Below are positions 8,495 through 16,877 of a stretch of 64,000 nt of DNA, one piece after another. The position numbers and the translations under genes were made by a program. The notes beneath the pieces are model-generated. The model did no database searches. It was not told where the DNA came from and worked only from the letters and a program-made list of their open reading frames with translations. The DNA is from Salinibacterium sp. M195 (GTDB lineage Bacteria > Actinomycetota > Actinomycetes > Actinomycetales > Microbacteriaceae), in the NCBI RefSeq assembly GCF_019443965.1, contig NZ_CP040814.1, forward strand, positions 806,001 to 870,000, in the 5' to 3' direction. Numbering within the stretch: the stretch's first letter is position 1; the number at the start of each line of letters is the position of its first letter.

Positions 8495-8649
8495 TCGAGA
8501 CCCCCTCATGCTTCTGTCCCGGTGCACTGACGGTGGCCAGCGAACGAGCGAACAGGGATGGATGAAAACTAACCCACAGTTTAGCACGCAGAAGAGAAAG
8601 GTCCTTGTGGCCGATGCACAGGTAGGGCTGCGACGGGTAACGTTAGCGC

Positions 8650-9768
8650 GTGACATCCACCACTGAAACAGACACCTCTGTTGTCGTCATCGGTGCTGGC
8701 CAAGCGGGACTCTCTGTTGCCTACTACTTGCGCCGGCTCGGGCTCGACGCGGGCAATGACTTTGTGCTGCTTGACCGCGGGCCCAATACTGGCGGCGCGT
8801 GGCAGTTCCGGTGGGAAGCATTGCGCATTGGCTCGGCCCATCGCATCAATGATCTTCCTGGCCTCGAGGAGCTCGGCTTAAGTTTCGAAACTGCCGACCG
8901 TCATATGCCAGCCAAGAAAGTTGTCGCGGATTACTACCGCGAGTATGAGCAGCACTACGACTTTCAGGTGGTTCGCGACGCTGATGTAATCGCTGTCGAA
9001 AGTGAGGGCGAGCACCTCAGGGTGACCTTCACACTCGATGGTGAAGAAACCAAGACGGTCACCACAACAACAGTTGTCAACGCGACGGGCACATGGGGCG
9101 CGCCGTTCATCCCCTGGTATCCGGGGCTCAAATCTTTTGCCGGCCGCCACCTTCACACAAGCGAATACAAAAGCGCTCGCGAATTTATTGACCAAAACGT
9201 GGTCGTGGTTGGCGGCGGAACTTCGGCCATCGGGTTCCTGCTTGAACTCGAAAATTTGGCCAAGAGTCTTACCTGGGTAAGCAGGCGCCCGATCGATTTC
9301 CTCGAAGACGGTGGCCTCAACCTTGAGGCCCGCAAAGAGGCTGTGCAGATGCAAGATGAAGCTGCCCGTGCCGGGCGAGCACTTCCCAGCATCGTCAGCG
9401 GCACCGGCGTTCCGCGCACCCGACGCATTCAAGCGGGCATCGAACGAGGCGTGCTCACGCCGCGGCCCATGTTCTCGAGCATTGAAGCAGAAGGAGTGCG
9501 CTGGAAAGACGGCGCCTTCCGCCCCGCGGATTCGATCATCTGGTCGACCGGCTTTCGGCCAGAACTCCGCCACCTTGCCCCTCTAAAATTGCGCGAAAAA
9601 GAGGGTGGCGTCGGCGTCGGTCAAGGCGTTGCCTGGAAGGATCCCCGCATTTTCTTCGCCGGGTATGGGCCCCAAGCGTCCACTATTGGGGCAAACCGAG
9701 CGGGGCGGATGATCGCCCGCCAGGTCATCGCGACGCTCAGCAAAATTCAGGCCATGAAGCGTCAATGA
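8650..9768 (+). CDS. Flavin-containing monooxygenase-like NAD(P)/FAD oxidoreductase
   Basis: A 372-residue flavoprotein. The FAD Rossmann motif VVVIGAGQAGLSVAYYL lies at residues 11-27 and a second dinucleotide motif VVVVGGGTSAIGFLLEL near 180; the ATG-type motif is seen as STGFRP near residue 300. WQFRWEALRIGSAHRINDLPG matches the group annotated as FAD-dependent oxidoreductase or putative flavin monooxygenase. The substrate is unknown. The start is the GTG at 8650, with TAACGT six bases upstream (8638-8643), suggesting a leaderless transcript. It stands alone, 29 bases before the AAA ATPase gene. Confidence 0.8.
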   Translation: MTSTTETDTSVVVIGAGQAGLSVAYYLRRLGLDAGNDFVLLDRGPNTGGAWQFRWEALRIGSAHRINDLPGLEELGLSFETADRHMPAKKVVADYYREYEQHYDFQVVRDADVIAVESEGEHLRVTFTLDGEETKTVTTTTVVNATGTWGAPFIPWYPGLKSFAGRHLHTSEYKSAREFIDQNVVVVGGGTSAIGFLLELENLAKSLTWVSRRPIDFLEDGGLNLEARKEAVQMQDEAARAGRALPSIVSGTGVPRTRRIQAGIERGVLTPRPMFSSIEAEGVRWKDGAFRPADSIIWSTGFRPELRHLAPLKLREKEGGVGVGQGVAWKDPRIFFAGYGPQASTIGANRAGRMIARQVIATLSKIQAMKRQ

Positions 9769-9797
9769 ATGTCGGCAGGGCTCTCTAGGCTTTCTCC

Positions 9798-10958
9798 ATG
9801 ATCACGACGCTGGCTATTGAAGGTTTCCGCTCCTTGCGGCACGTCGTACTGCCCTTGGCGGGCCTCACCGTGATCTCGGGCGCGAATGGCGTCGGGAAAT
9901 CGAGCGTGTACCGCAGCTTGCGATTGTTGGCTGAGGTGGCCCAATCCGGCGCGATTGCAGCGCTTGCGAGAGAGGGCGGCTTGCAGTCCCTGCTGTGGGC
10001 AGGCCCAGAAGCGGGGGCTTCCGCCGCACGGCGTTCCGGGCATCCGGCCGAAGGAACAGTTCGCCGAGACGTCGTCGCGCTAAAGCTCGGCTACGCGAGC
10101 AGCGACTTTGGCTACGCGGTCGATTTTGGGCTCCCCGCCGATCAAGGCACCATGTTCGCCCGCGATCCCGAGATCAAAGCAGAAGCGGTCTTCAGCGGCT
10201 CGGTGTTGCGCCCCGCAACTTCCCTCACTGAGCGGCGCAATGGTGCCGTGCGGGTCAGGGCGGCCTCGGGTGAATGGGTGTCGCACGACTACCGGCTGCG
10301 GCCGACCGAAAGCATGGTGGCGGCCTTTGCTGACCCCACATCGACCCCTGAATTGTTGACAGTGCGCGAAAATCTGGGCTCGTGGCGGTTTTACGATCAC
10401 TTTCGCACCGACCCTCACGCTCCCGTGCGCCAACCGCAGCTGGGCACCCGCGCTCCCGTATTGAGCCACAGCGGCACCAATCTTGCGGCGGCGCTTCAAA
10501 CGATTCGCGAATTTGGCGATGCTGCATTGCTAGATCGCACGATTGCTCGAGCATTCGATGGCGCTTCGGTGAAAGTTCAATCCAACGATGGGTTGTTTTC
10601 GGTCGTGATGGTGCAGCCCGGGCTGTTGCGTCCGCTTGACACGCACGAGCTATCGGATGGCACTCTTCGGTTCTTGCTGCTGGTCGCGGCGCTGTTGTCG
10701 CCCAATCCTCCCGCGCTGCTCGTGTTGAACGAGCCCGAGACGAGCCTGCATCCGAAGTTGCTCGCACCGTTGGCGGAGCTCATCGATGCAGCAGCCCAAG
10801 AGACTCAGATCGTGGTGGTATCGCACGCCTCAGCGCTCGTTAACGAACTCGACGGAGCTGGTGCAAGCCGCATCCGTCTCGTCAAAGTCGACGGAGAAAC
10901 CGCCGTCGAGGGGCAAGGGATGCTTGATGAGCCAGCGTGGAGCTGGCCAAAGCGCTAG
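9798..10958 (+). CDS. AAA-family ATPase of the RecF/SMC-like predicted ATPase type
   Basis: The 386-residue product has a P-loop right at the N-terminus (ISGANGVGKSS, about residues 31-41), a long insertion, then an ABC-type signature (LSDGTLRFLLLVAALL) and Walker B with following switch (LLVLNEPETSLHPKLLAPL). This is the arrangement of stand-alone predicted ATPases related to RecF, SMC and OLD (COG4637-like). Such proteins occur in DNA repair and in phage defence, but no nuclease partner lies next to it, so its role is open. Expression is probably leaderless: TAGGCT at 9786-9791, then six bases, then ATG. Confidence 0.8.
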   Translation: MITTLAIEGFRSLRHVVLPLAGLTVISGANGVGKSSVYRSLRLLAEVAQSGAIAALAREGGLQSLLWAGPEAGASAARRSGHPAEGTVRRDVVALKLGYASSDFGYAVDFGLPADQGTMFARDPEIKAEAVFSGSVLRPATSLTERRNGAVRVRAASGEWVSHDYRLRPTESMVAAFADPTSTPELLTVRENLGSWRFYDHFRTDPHAPVRQPQLGTRAPVLSHSGTNLAAALQTIREFGDAALLDRTIARAFDGASVKVQSNDGLFSVVMVQPGLLRPLDTHELSDGTLRFLLLVAALLSPNPPALLVLNEPETSLHPKLLAPLAELIDAAAQETQIVVVSHASALVNELDGAGASRIRLVKVDGETAVEGQGMLDEPAWSWPKR

Positions 10959-10992
10959 CACCCCGATGGTTCTGGGCCGCTGAGGCAGGCAA

Positions 10993-11886
10993 CTAGAGCG
11001 CAGAAGCCACTTCGCGAATCAGTGCGCGCAGGGCGGTGAGCTGGGGCCGGGTGTCGTTCGACCGCCACTGCATTTGGAGGGGCAGGGTCGCCGGCTGCGC
11101 GAGGGGGATCGCAGTGAGATCTTCGGGGAGGTGCCCGATCAGCGCGGCGGACACGAGGGAGAATGCTCGAGACTCCGAGAGTAAATAGAGCCGCGATCCC
11201 ACGATGCGGGGCGGGCTGACGAGCAGGAGCGGGCTGAGTCCGCGCGAGGTGCAAATTTCCAACAGGTAGTCGAAGTACGCGGGGTTCTGCTCGCGGGGCC
11301 AGAGCAGCAGTGGCAGGTCGCCGAGCTCTGGGAGCTCGAGGCGGGCGGCATCCGCCAGCGGATGTTTGCGGCTGATTGCGACGAAGACTTTCTCCTCGGT
11401 GAGCGACTCGATCTGATACCCCTCCGTGTCGTCGAGGAAGCGACCGACGCCGATGTCGGCGTGCTCGGCGATGAGTGCTGAGGTTACGCCCCCAGTATCG
11501 ACGGGAATGTCTTCGATCCGGACCGAGGGCAGCGACTGCTCAGCCTTGCTGATCACTGTTGGCAACAGCCGGTTCACGATGCTTGGCGATGCGACGAGAC
11601 GAATGGTGCGGAATCGAGTTGGCTCGAAAAGTTGCACCTTCTTGACCACCTGATCGGCGTGGTTCAGAAGGCTCCGACCTTCAGCGGCCAATTCTTGGCC
11701 GGCTTGCGTCAACGTTGCCGAGCGACCAGAGCGGTCGAGCAACGCAAGCCCGAGCGCACGCTCGAGCCTGCTCACTTCCTGGCTTACCGTCGGCTGCGAA
11801 ATGTGGAGGTTTTCGGCCGCGCGGCCAAAATGCCCCATCTCGGCGACGGCGACAAAAATCTCGACCTGCCGCAGCGTGAATTGCAT
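10993..11886 (-). CDS. LysR-family transcriptional regulator
   Basis: The N-terminal winged helix is classic for LysR (MQFTLRQVEIFVAVAEMGHFGRAAENLHISQPTVS, here split as LRQVEIFVAV and ISQPTVSQEVSRLE), followed by a linker helix and a periplasmic-binding-fold effector domain to residue 297. It is divergent from psuG with 127 bases between, so the pseudouridine operon is the most likely target, by the usual LysR arrangement. I cannot define a unique T-N11-A box. The effector is unknown. Confidence 0.88.
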   Translation of the reverse strand: MQFTLRQVEIFVAVAEMGHFGRAAENLHISQPTVSQEVSRLERALGLALLDRSGRSATLTQAGQELAAEGRSLLNHADQVVKKVQLFEPTRFRTIRLVASPSIVNRLLPTVISKAEQSLPSVRIEDIPVDTGGVTSALIAEHADIGVGRFLDDTEGYQIESLTEEKVFVAISRKHPLADAARLELPELGDLPLLLWPREQNPAYFDYLLEICTSRGLSPLLLVSPPRIVGSRLYLLSESRAFSLVSAALIGHLPEDLTAIPLAQPATLPLQMQWRSNDTRPQLTALRALIREVASAL

Positions 11887-12013
11887 AGGCTAACGCTATC
11901 TAAATCCCCGCGACTCTTTCTGGTTTCTTAGGAGTGGAATCGGTACGGTGACAGGAGAGGCGTACCTCTGGCCGTGCATCAATGAAGAGCACCAGCGAAG
12001 AAAGAGATCCACA

Positions 12014-12925
12014 ATGTCTGAATCCGTCATCCACGTCTCCCCAGAAGTGCAAGACGCCGTTCGCGAGAACCGCCCCGTTGTCGCCCTCGAATCGACCATC
12101 TTCACCCACGGGCTTCCCCGCCCGCGCAACCTCGATGTCGCCCTTGAAGCCGAGGCCGATCTTCGGGCGCAGGGAGTCACGCCGGCCACCATCGGCGTCT
12201 TCAACGGTGTGCCGACCGTCGGCCTCAGCACCGAGCAAATCACAATCCTCTCGAACACTGACAACATCGACAAGGCCAGCCTGCGCGACCTTCCCGTGGT
12301 GCGCGCACTCGGCAAGCACGGTGGCACGACGGTGGCCGCAACCGCTTTTCTCGCCCATCACGCGGGAGTGCGAGTGTTCTCCACCGGCGGTCTCGGCGGC
12401 GTGCACCACGGTGCTGCTGAGTCGTTCGACGAGTCTGCCGACATGACCACTCTGGCTCAGATCCCGATTCTCGTGATTAGTGCCGGAGTGAAATCGATCC
12501 TCGACATTCCCGCCACCCTCGAACGCTTCGAGACGCTCAACATCCCCGTCATCGGCTACGGCACCACTCGCTACCCAGGCTTCTACATCACCGACTCGGG
12601 CTTCACGATCGGCTACTCGGTCGACACTCCCGAAGAGGCGGCGGCGATCGTGAACGCTCGCGACGAGCTCGGGCTTCCGCAGTCGGTATTGCTGGCCAAC
12701 CCCGTTGCCGCCGACAAGCAACTCCCGCCAGAACAGCTCGACGACATCCTCGCCCGCGCGTGGGCTGAAGCCGAGAAGCAAGGCATCAGCGGAAACGCCT
12801 CGACGCCGTTCTTGCTCGACTTCATCCAGAAAGACACCAAGGGCGTCAGCTTGGATGTCAACGTTGAGGTGTACCGGGGCAATGTCGCCCTCGGCGGTCT
12901 CGTTGCCACGGCGCTCACCCGCTAG
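12014..12925 (+). CDS. psuG: Pseudouridine-5'-phosphate glycosidase
   Basis: Splits pseudouridine 5'-phosphate into uracil and ribose 5-phosphate. The family opening VALESTIFTHGLP contains Glu26, and ISAGVKSILDIPATLE contains Lys160, corresponding to the catalytic Glu and the Schiff-base Lys known for PsuG. VAATAFLAHHAGVRVFSTGG and TPFLLDFI are further signatures. The start at ATG 12014 follows a purine-rich AAAGAGATCC. The PfkB kinase gene begins 15 bases after the stop, giving the usual kinase plus glycosidase pair. A LysR gene lies divergently upstream. Confidence 0.93.
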   Translation: MSESVIHVSPEVQDAVRENRPVVALESTIFTHGLPRPRNLDVALEAEADLRAQGVTPATIGVFNGVPTVGLSTEQITILSNTDNIDKASLRDLPVVRALGKHGGTTVAATAFLAHHAGVRVFSTGGLGGVHHGAAESFDESADMTTLAQIPILVISAGVKSILDIPATLERFETLNIPVIGYGTTRYPGFYITDSGFTIGYSVDTPEEAAAIVNARDELGLPQSVLLANPVAADKQLPPEQLDDILARAWAEAEKQGISGNASTPFLLDFIQKDTKGVSLDVNVEVYRGNVALGGLVATALTR

Positions 12926-12940
12926 CGGCGAGTCAGTATC

Positions 12941-13813
12941 GTGCTCGGAATAATCGGAGACCTAGTCGAGGACGTCGTCGTCTGGCTCGCAGAGCCACTC
13001 AGGCACGGCACAGACACGGAGGTACAAATCTTCCACACCCGCGGCGGTAGCGGAGCGAATGTGGCGAGCTTTGCCGCGCGCCTCGGTCCCACCCGTTTCA
13101 TCGGCTGCGTTGGTGACGACAACCTCGGCACCGTGCTGGTGCAGGATTTGGAGGCGGAAGGTGTCGATGTGCGCGTGCAGCGCAAACAGAAAACAGGCAC
13201 CATCGTCATCCTGATCGATCAGGATGGCGAACGCAGCATGCTGCCCAACCGGGGAGCGGCGACACTGCTTCAGGATGTTCCTGATGAGTGGCTCGATGGA
13301 CTTGAGCTACTCCACGTTTCGGCATACTCCTTCAACGGAGCCCCCGTTGGCCCGGCCACAATCGATGTGATCCGTCGAGCCAAACAGAAGGGGATTCTGA
13401 CGTCGATCGATGTTGCCTCTACTGGGATGCTTTCCCAGTATGGCGAAGAACGCTTTCTTGACTTGATGGCCGATCTTCGCCCCGATTTCCTTATCGGCAA
13501 TAAGAGCGAGACCGCATTTCTTGGTTTGGTCGTCGATGGGCAACTCGGGCGGCAGGCAGCACGACTACCCGACACGATTGTGGTGACGAAATCCGGGGCT
13601 GATCCCACCACTGTGCACCGAGCCGGTGACGAACCGCTCGTGGTGCCGGTTCCCCTCGTCGCAGAAATTCGAGACTTGACGGGTGCTGGTGATGCCTTCG
13701 CGGCCGGATTCTTGAGTGCCTACCTTGAGACGCGCGATCTGCACACTGCGTGCGTTGGTGGTCACTCCTCGGCAGCGTTGGTGCTCGCTTCCCCGGGAGC
13801 CTCAGTCGGATGA
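12941..13813 (+). CDS. psuK: PfkB-family kinase, probable pseudouridine kinase
   Basis: A ribokinase-fold kinase of 290 residues: N-terminal GDLVEDVVVW, the substrate region TRGGSGANVASFAARLG, and the C-terminal anion hole and catalytic Asp in DLTGAGDAFAAGFL. Beside psuG it most likely phosphorylates pseudouridine to feed the glycosidase; the assignment to pseudouridine rests on context, as PfkB members have many sugar and nucleoside substrates. The start is the GTG at 12941. Its TGA overlaps the trpF ATG (ATGA), so trpF is translationally coupled to it. Confidence 0.82.
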   Translation: MLGIIGDLVEDVVVWLAEPLRHGTDTEVQIFHTRGGSGANVASFAARLGPTRFIGCVGDDNLGTVLVQDLEAEGVDVRVQRKQKTGTIVILIDQDGERSMLPNRGAATLLQDVPDEWLDGLELLHVSAYSFNGAPVGPATIDVIRRAKQKGILTSIDVASTGMLSQYGEERFLDLMADLRPDFLIGNKSETAFLGLVVDGQLGRQAARLPDTIVVTKSGADPTTVHRAGDEPLVVPVPLVAEIRDLTGAGDAFAAGFLSAYLETRDLHTACVGGHSSAALVLASPGASVG

Positions 13814-14427
13814 GTCAGCTGTTCGTGAAGATCTGTGGGATATCCACGATGGATGCCGCAGCGGCGGTCGCCGACAGCGGTGCCGACGCGATCGGATTCG
13901 TTTTCGCGCCCGGCAGCCCTCGCGAGGTAGCTCCCGAACAGGCGCGATTGCTCCAGACTGCGCTTCCGCCATCGATCGAAACCGTTGGCGTCTTTCGTAA
14001 CCAACCCATCGACACGGTGCTCCGCACCGCGCGCCTCGCTGGGGTCGCGACGGTGCAGCTTCATGGAGACGAAACCGATGCCGAATTCGATCGACTGCGT
14101 GCAGAAGGATTCGACACCATCCGGGCGCTGTCAATCGACGACTACCTTCGGCTCACCAACGCAGGACAACTGCGTTCGGTTGATCGACTGCTGATCGATG
14201 CCGTAACGCCGGGTGGTGGCGCTGCCTTCGACCCGGCCCCGCTCTTAGACGCAGCACCGGTGGATTTCTGGATTCTGGCCGGTGGGCTGAATCCCCAGAA
14301 CGTCGCCGAACTCGTTCGTTCAGTGCGCCCGGGCGGCGTTGACGTTTCGAGTGGCGTAGAGGCAAGCCGCGGAGTAAAACACCCCGCGCTCATTCGCCGC
14401 TTCGTGGCGGAGGCTCGTTCGGCCTGA
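13810..14427 (+). CDS. trpF: Phosphoribosylanthranilate isomerase
   Basis: A (beta/alpha)8 enzyme of tryptophan synthesis converting PRA to CdRP. The opening FVKICGIS carries the catalytic cysteine, GFVFAPGSPR is the phosphate-side segment, VQLHGDE is conserved, and IDAVTPGGGAAFD holds the catalytic aspartate region; LAGGLNPQNV binds phosphate near the C-terminus. The length of 205 residues is normal. It is placed at the end of psuG-psuK with an ATGA overlap instead of in a trp operon. Many actinobacteria use the bifunctional PriA and have no separate TrpF, so its presence here is notable. Confidence 0.92.
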   Translation: MSQLFVKICGISTMDAAAAVADSGADAIGFVFAPGSPREVAPEQARLLQTALPPSIETVGVFRNQPIDTVLRTARLAGVATVQLHGDETDAEFDRLRAEGFDTIRALSIDDYLRLTNAGQLRSVDRLLIDAVTPGGGAAFDPAPLLDAAPVDFWILAGGLNPQNVAELVRSVRPGGVDVSSGVEASRGVKHPALIRRFVAEARSA

Positions 14428-14428
14428 T

Positions 14429-14475
14429 CGGCACGGTAAGCACGGCACGGCCCGGCACGGCCCGCTGGGCACGGC
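14429..14475 (+). repeat. GGCACGG-rich short repeats after trpF
   Basis: The word GGCACGG or GCACGGC recurs about five times in 47 bases between trpF and the end of the fluC/crcB gene. It may simply be slippage-prone GC-rich DNA; a weak hairpin could form but no clear terminator is seen. Confidence 0.5.
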
Positions 14476-14498
14476 GAGAGCGTTAGGCAGCGCGAGCG

Positions 14499-14876
14499 CT
14501 AGACGGCAAGAGCGATCAGCCAGAAGTACGTAGCTGCCGCGGCTCCGATGCCGAGCACAAGGTTGGCAGCGACGTTGAGCATCGCAACGCGGAGACGCTT
14601 CATTGACGCGATCTGGACCGTTTCGACGCTCAGCGTGCTGAACGTCGTGAGGCCACCGCAGAGTCCCGTCAAGAGCACAAGCTCGAGGTTAGGGTCAATG
14701 GTGCCGATGTGGGCAAGTCCAGCCAATGTTCCGCCGAGAGCTGAGCCAACGATGTTGACGGCGAGTACTGCCCAGGGAAATTCCTTGCGCGAGGCGAAAG
14801 CCCGCGCGGTGAGATAACGAAGCACAGCCCCGGCCGCGCCAGCGCCGAGAATCGCAAGCACCACGGCGGCGCTCAT
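14499..14876 (-). CDS. crcB: Fluoride channel subunit CrcB/FluC (second of pair)
   Basis: A 125-residue, four-helix membrane protein of the Fluc family, which exports fluoride as a dual-topology dimer. Signatures are GAGAAGAVLRYL, AVNIVGSALGG (conserved Asn) and GLCGGLTTFSTLSVE, the phenylalanine/threonine pore motif. The start at 14876 makes an ATGA overlap with the upstream paralogue, so the two are coupled. Tandem fluc genes usually encode two subunits of opposite orientation that form a heterodimer; that is known for the family and inferred here. Confidence 0.9.
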   Translation of the reverse strand: MSAAVVLAILGAGAAGAVLRYLTARAFASRKEFPWAVLAVNIVGSALGGTLAGLAHIGTIDPNLELVLLTGLCGGLTTFSTLSVETVQIASMKRLRVAMLNVAANLVLGIGAAAATYFWLIALAV

Positions 14877-15268
14877 TCGTTCACCAGGTCGGGGCGGTGT
14901 GAGCGAGCGAAACCTAGCTTGAGGCCGAGGGCCGCAGCAGCAAGCCCGAGCACCAGCGTGGCGGCAACGTAGATGAGGCCGAGCATCCACTGGTCCGTCG
15001 CCATGAGATGAACGGCGGCAACTGCCAAAGCGGAGAAGGTCGTGAAGGAACCCAAAAGTCCAGCGCCAAGACCCGCGCGGGCCCAGGCTGGCGAGGGTGC
15101 CCACAGCTCTGACACGAGGAGCGCAAGCACGAAGCTGCCGAGGATGTTGGCGATGAGAGTGGAGACAGGAAAGAGACCATCGTCAGTCGCGAACGCCAGA
15201 TCAAGAGCGAAACGTAACGCCGTGCCCAGCGCGCCACCGACGGCAACAGCAGCAAGCTCTCGAAACAT
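14873..15268 (-). CDS. crcB: Fluoride channel subunit CrcB/FluC (first of pair)
   Basis: A 131-residue paralogue of the downstream gene with the same four-helix layout: VGGALGTALRFALDLAF, LIANILGSFVLALL (conserved Asn) and GLLGSFTTFSALAVA. The start is the ATG at 15268, preceded by GAAAGGCAGGCA as ribosome site; the longer open frame upstream lacks conservation. I searched the 98-base leader for the fluoride riboswitch pattern and saw no match. It is divergent from the secreted-protein gene at 15367. Confidence 0.9.
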   Translation of the reverse strand: MFRELAAVAVGGALGTALRFALDLAFATDDGLFPVSTLIANILGSFVLALLVSELWAPSPAWARAGLGAGLLGSFTTFSALAVAAVHLMATDQWMLGLIYVAATLVLGLAAAALGLKLGFARSHRPDLVNE

Positions 15269-15366
15269 TGCCTGCCTTTCGCTCGGATTCTTACGTGTGA
15301 TTCGCACTGTCACCTTATGACAATTGGGGCCCCGACGCGGACGTATTGCGGCCCTAGACTTGGCCC

Positions 15367-16008
15367 ATGTCCCGTACCGCTTCACGCCGCCGCCTTTGGC
15401 CGTGGATCGTACTAGTTGTTGTCGTTGTGTTGCTGGTGCCGGTTGCCATTATTGTGGTGCCGATCCTCACGCATGAGAGCGCTGGGCAATCGAATCAACA
15501 ACAGACTGATGAGCAGTGGCCGCTGTCGGTCACGGCGACCGGCGATGACGGACGAACCCGAACCCTTAGCGTTGCGGGCGAAAATGGAGAACCGATCGTT
15601 ACTGACGCGCTAGTTCGCGGCGAACGCGTCGTCGTGAGTGGCACCGGCTACGACGGATCTCAGGGTGTCTACGTTGCCGTCTGCGTCATCCCGGCCACCC
15701 CCGCCGACAAGCCGGGACCGTGTATTGGTGGTGTTCCCAGCCAGCAGCAAGACGACGTTGCGGCAGGAACTGTTCAGTGGGCGCCGAGCAACTGGGTCAA
15801 CGCAGACTGGGCGTGGCGACTCTTTGGCGCTCGAAGCTACGACGACACCACTGAGGGCACTTTCACGGCCTACCTGGAGCTGGGCGATCCCCGTGGCGAA
15901 GACGCCGACTGCATCACCAACGCCTGTGGAATTTACACCCGCAATGACCACACCGCGCTCAGCGACCGAGTGCAGGATGTCTATGTGCCGGTGCAGTTCA
16001 GCGAATAG
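15367..16008 (+). CDS. Membrane-anchored extracellular protein with neocarzinostatin-like beta domain
   Basis: One N-terminal hydrophobic helix (about residues 12-33) follows an Arg-rich start, so the 213-residue protein is probably anchored with its bulk outside. The exported part has VVVSGTGYDGSQGVYVAVC and a C-terminal block ACGIYTRNDHTALSDRVQD, with two spaced cysteine pairs likely to form disulfides. Blocks of this form occur in the Ig-like/neocarzinostatin domains linked to HtaA-type haem-binding proteins of actinobacteria; no HtaA domain is present here. Function is unknown. TAGACT at 15355-15360 lies six bases before the ATG, so the mRNA is probably leaderless. Confidence 0.6.
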   Translation: MSRTASRRRLWPWIVLVVVVVLLVPVAIIVVPILTHESAGQSNQQQTDEQWPLSVTATGDDGRTRTLSVAGENGEPIVTDALVRGERVVVSGTGYDGSQGVYVAVCVIPATPADKPGPCIGGVPSQQQDDVAAGTVQWAPSNWVNADWAWRLFGARSYDDTTEGTFTAYLELGDPRGEDADCITNACGIYTRNDHTALSDRVQDVYVPVQFSE

Positions 16009-16016
16009 GGCCGCGC

Positions 16017-16047
16017 TTGACATTAACGTAGCGTCAACCTCTAACGT
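16017..16047 (+). promoter_or_regulatory. MerR-type promoter with 19-base spacer
   Basis: TTGACA (16017-16022) and TAACGT (16042-16047) are 19 bases apart, the overlong spacing typical of promoters activated by MerR proteins through DNA distortion. The spacer contains the partial dyad ACGTAGCGT. The hexamer ends six bases before the ATG at 16054, giving a leaderless autoregulated transcript. The regulator it serves is encoded immediately downstream. Confidence 0.7.
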
Positions 16048-16053
16048 CGAGGT

Positions 16054-16839
16054 ATGACGCAGAACACGGGCAACGACAGCGCGCGGTCCATCAACGATGT
16101 TGCACGACTGGCGGGCACCACTTCGCGCACGCTGCGGCACTACGACGACATCGGTTTGCTCACCCCCACCCGCACCGGCGCCAACGGTTACCGCTATTAC
16201 AACTCGGATGCTCTCGCCCGCCTTCAGCGCATTCTGCTGTTGCGCGAACTCGGCCTTGGGCTTCCGGCGATAGCCGAGGTGCTGACCGGACAGCGTGATG
16301 ACACGTGCGCCCTCGAAGGCCACGTGCGCCTGTTGGAAGCTGAGAAGCAACGAATCGATCGTCTCATTGCGTCGGTGACCAGCACCATCCACAAACTTTC
16401 AGAAGGAGAACCGCTCATGGCTGAAGAAATGTTCGACGGTTTCGACCACACCGAACACACAAAGGAAGTAGAGCAACGGTGGGGCGCTGAGGCTTATACC
16501 GCTAGTGACGCATGGTGGACAGCAAAGAGTGCCACCGCTCAAGCAGCGTTCGTGGCGGAGCAGAAGCAACTTGCCGCCGACTGGGCCTCCGCGACCGCCA
16601 GCCGCAGTGACCCAGAAAGCAGCGAAGCTCAGCAGTTGGCTCAGCGGCACTACGACGGTTTGATCGGAATCCCGGGTACGCCAAGCGAAGGCAAAGCTGG
16701 CCCGCCGGTTGCCTACTTCTTGGGCCTGGCCGACATGTACGTGGCCGACCCGCGCTTCGCCCGGAACTATGGCGGGCAGGCCGGCGCAGAGTTCGTGCGC
16801 GCCGCTATGGTCGCGTTTGCTCGTGAGAACCTGAGATAG
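16054..16839 (+). CDS. MerR-family regulator with TipAS-type ligand domain
   Basis: Residues 12-80 form a MerR winged helix (INDVARLAGTTSRTLRHYDDIGLL, with the NGYRYYN wing), followed by a coiled coil and a C-terminal domain from about residue 125 that resembles TipAS, the all-helical domain of Streptomyces TipAL that traps thiopeptide antibiotics (FDGFDHTEHTKEVEQRWG start, QAGAEFVRAAM end). Length, 261 residues, fits TipAL-like proteins. It probably activates its own promoter on binding an antibiotic-like ligand. No efflux gene is adjacent; the gene ends 38 bases from the converging DeoR gene. Confidence 0.85.
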   Translation: MTQNTGNDSARSINDVARLAGTTSRTLRHYDDIGLLTPTRTGANGYRYYNSDALARLQRILLLRELGLGLPAIAEVLTGQRDDTCALEGHVRLLEAEKQRIDRLIASVTSTIHKLSEGEPLMAEEMFDGFDHTEHTKEVEQRWGAEAYTASDAWWTAKSATAQAAFVAEQKQLAADWASATASRSDPESSEAQQLAQRHYDGLIGIPGTPSEGKAGPPVAYFLGLADMYVADPRFARNYGGQAGAEFVRAAMVAFARENLR

Positions 16840-16877
16840 AGGCGCAAGTGAGTGATGCGGTCTCGGCAGCGATGCCG

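Noticed and set aside
15269..15366. Possible fluoride riboswitch upstream of the crcB pair
   Set aside because: The leader does not show the conserved crcB-motif segments or the required pseudoknot arms; only a normal ribosome site is evident.
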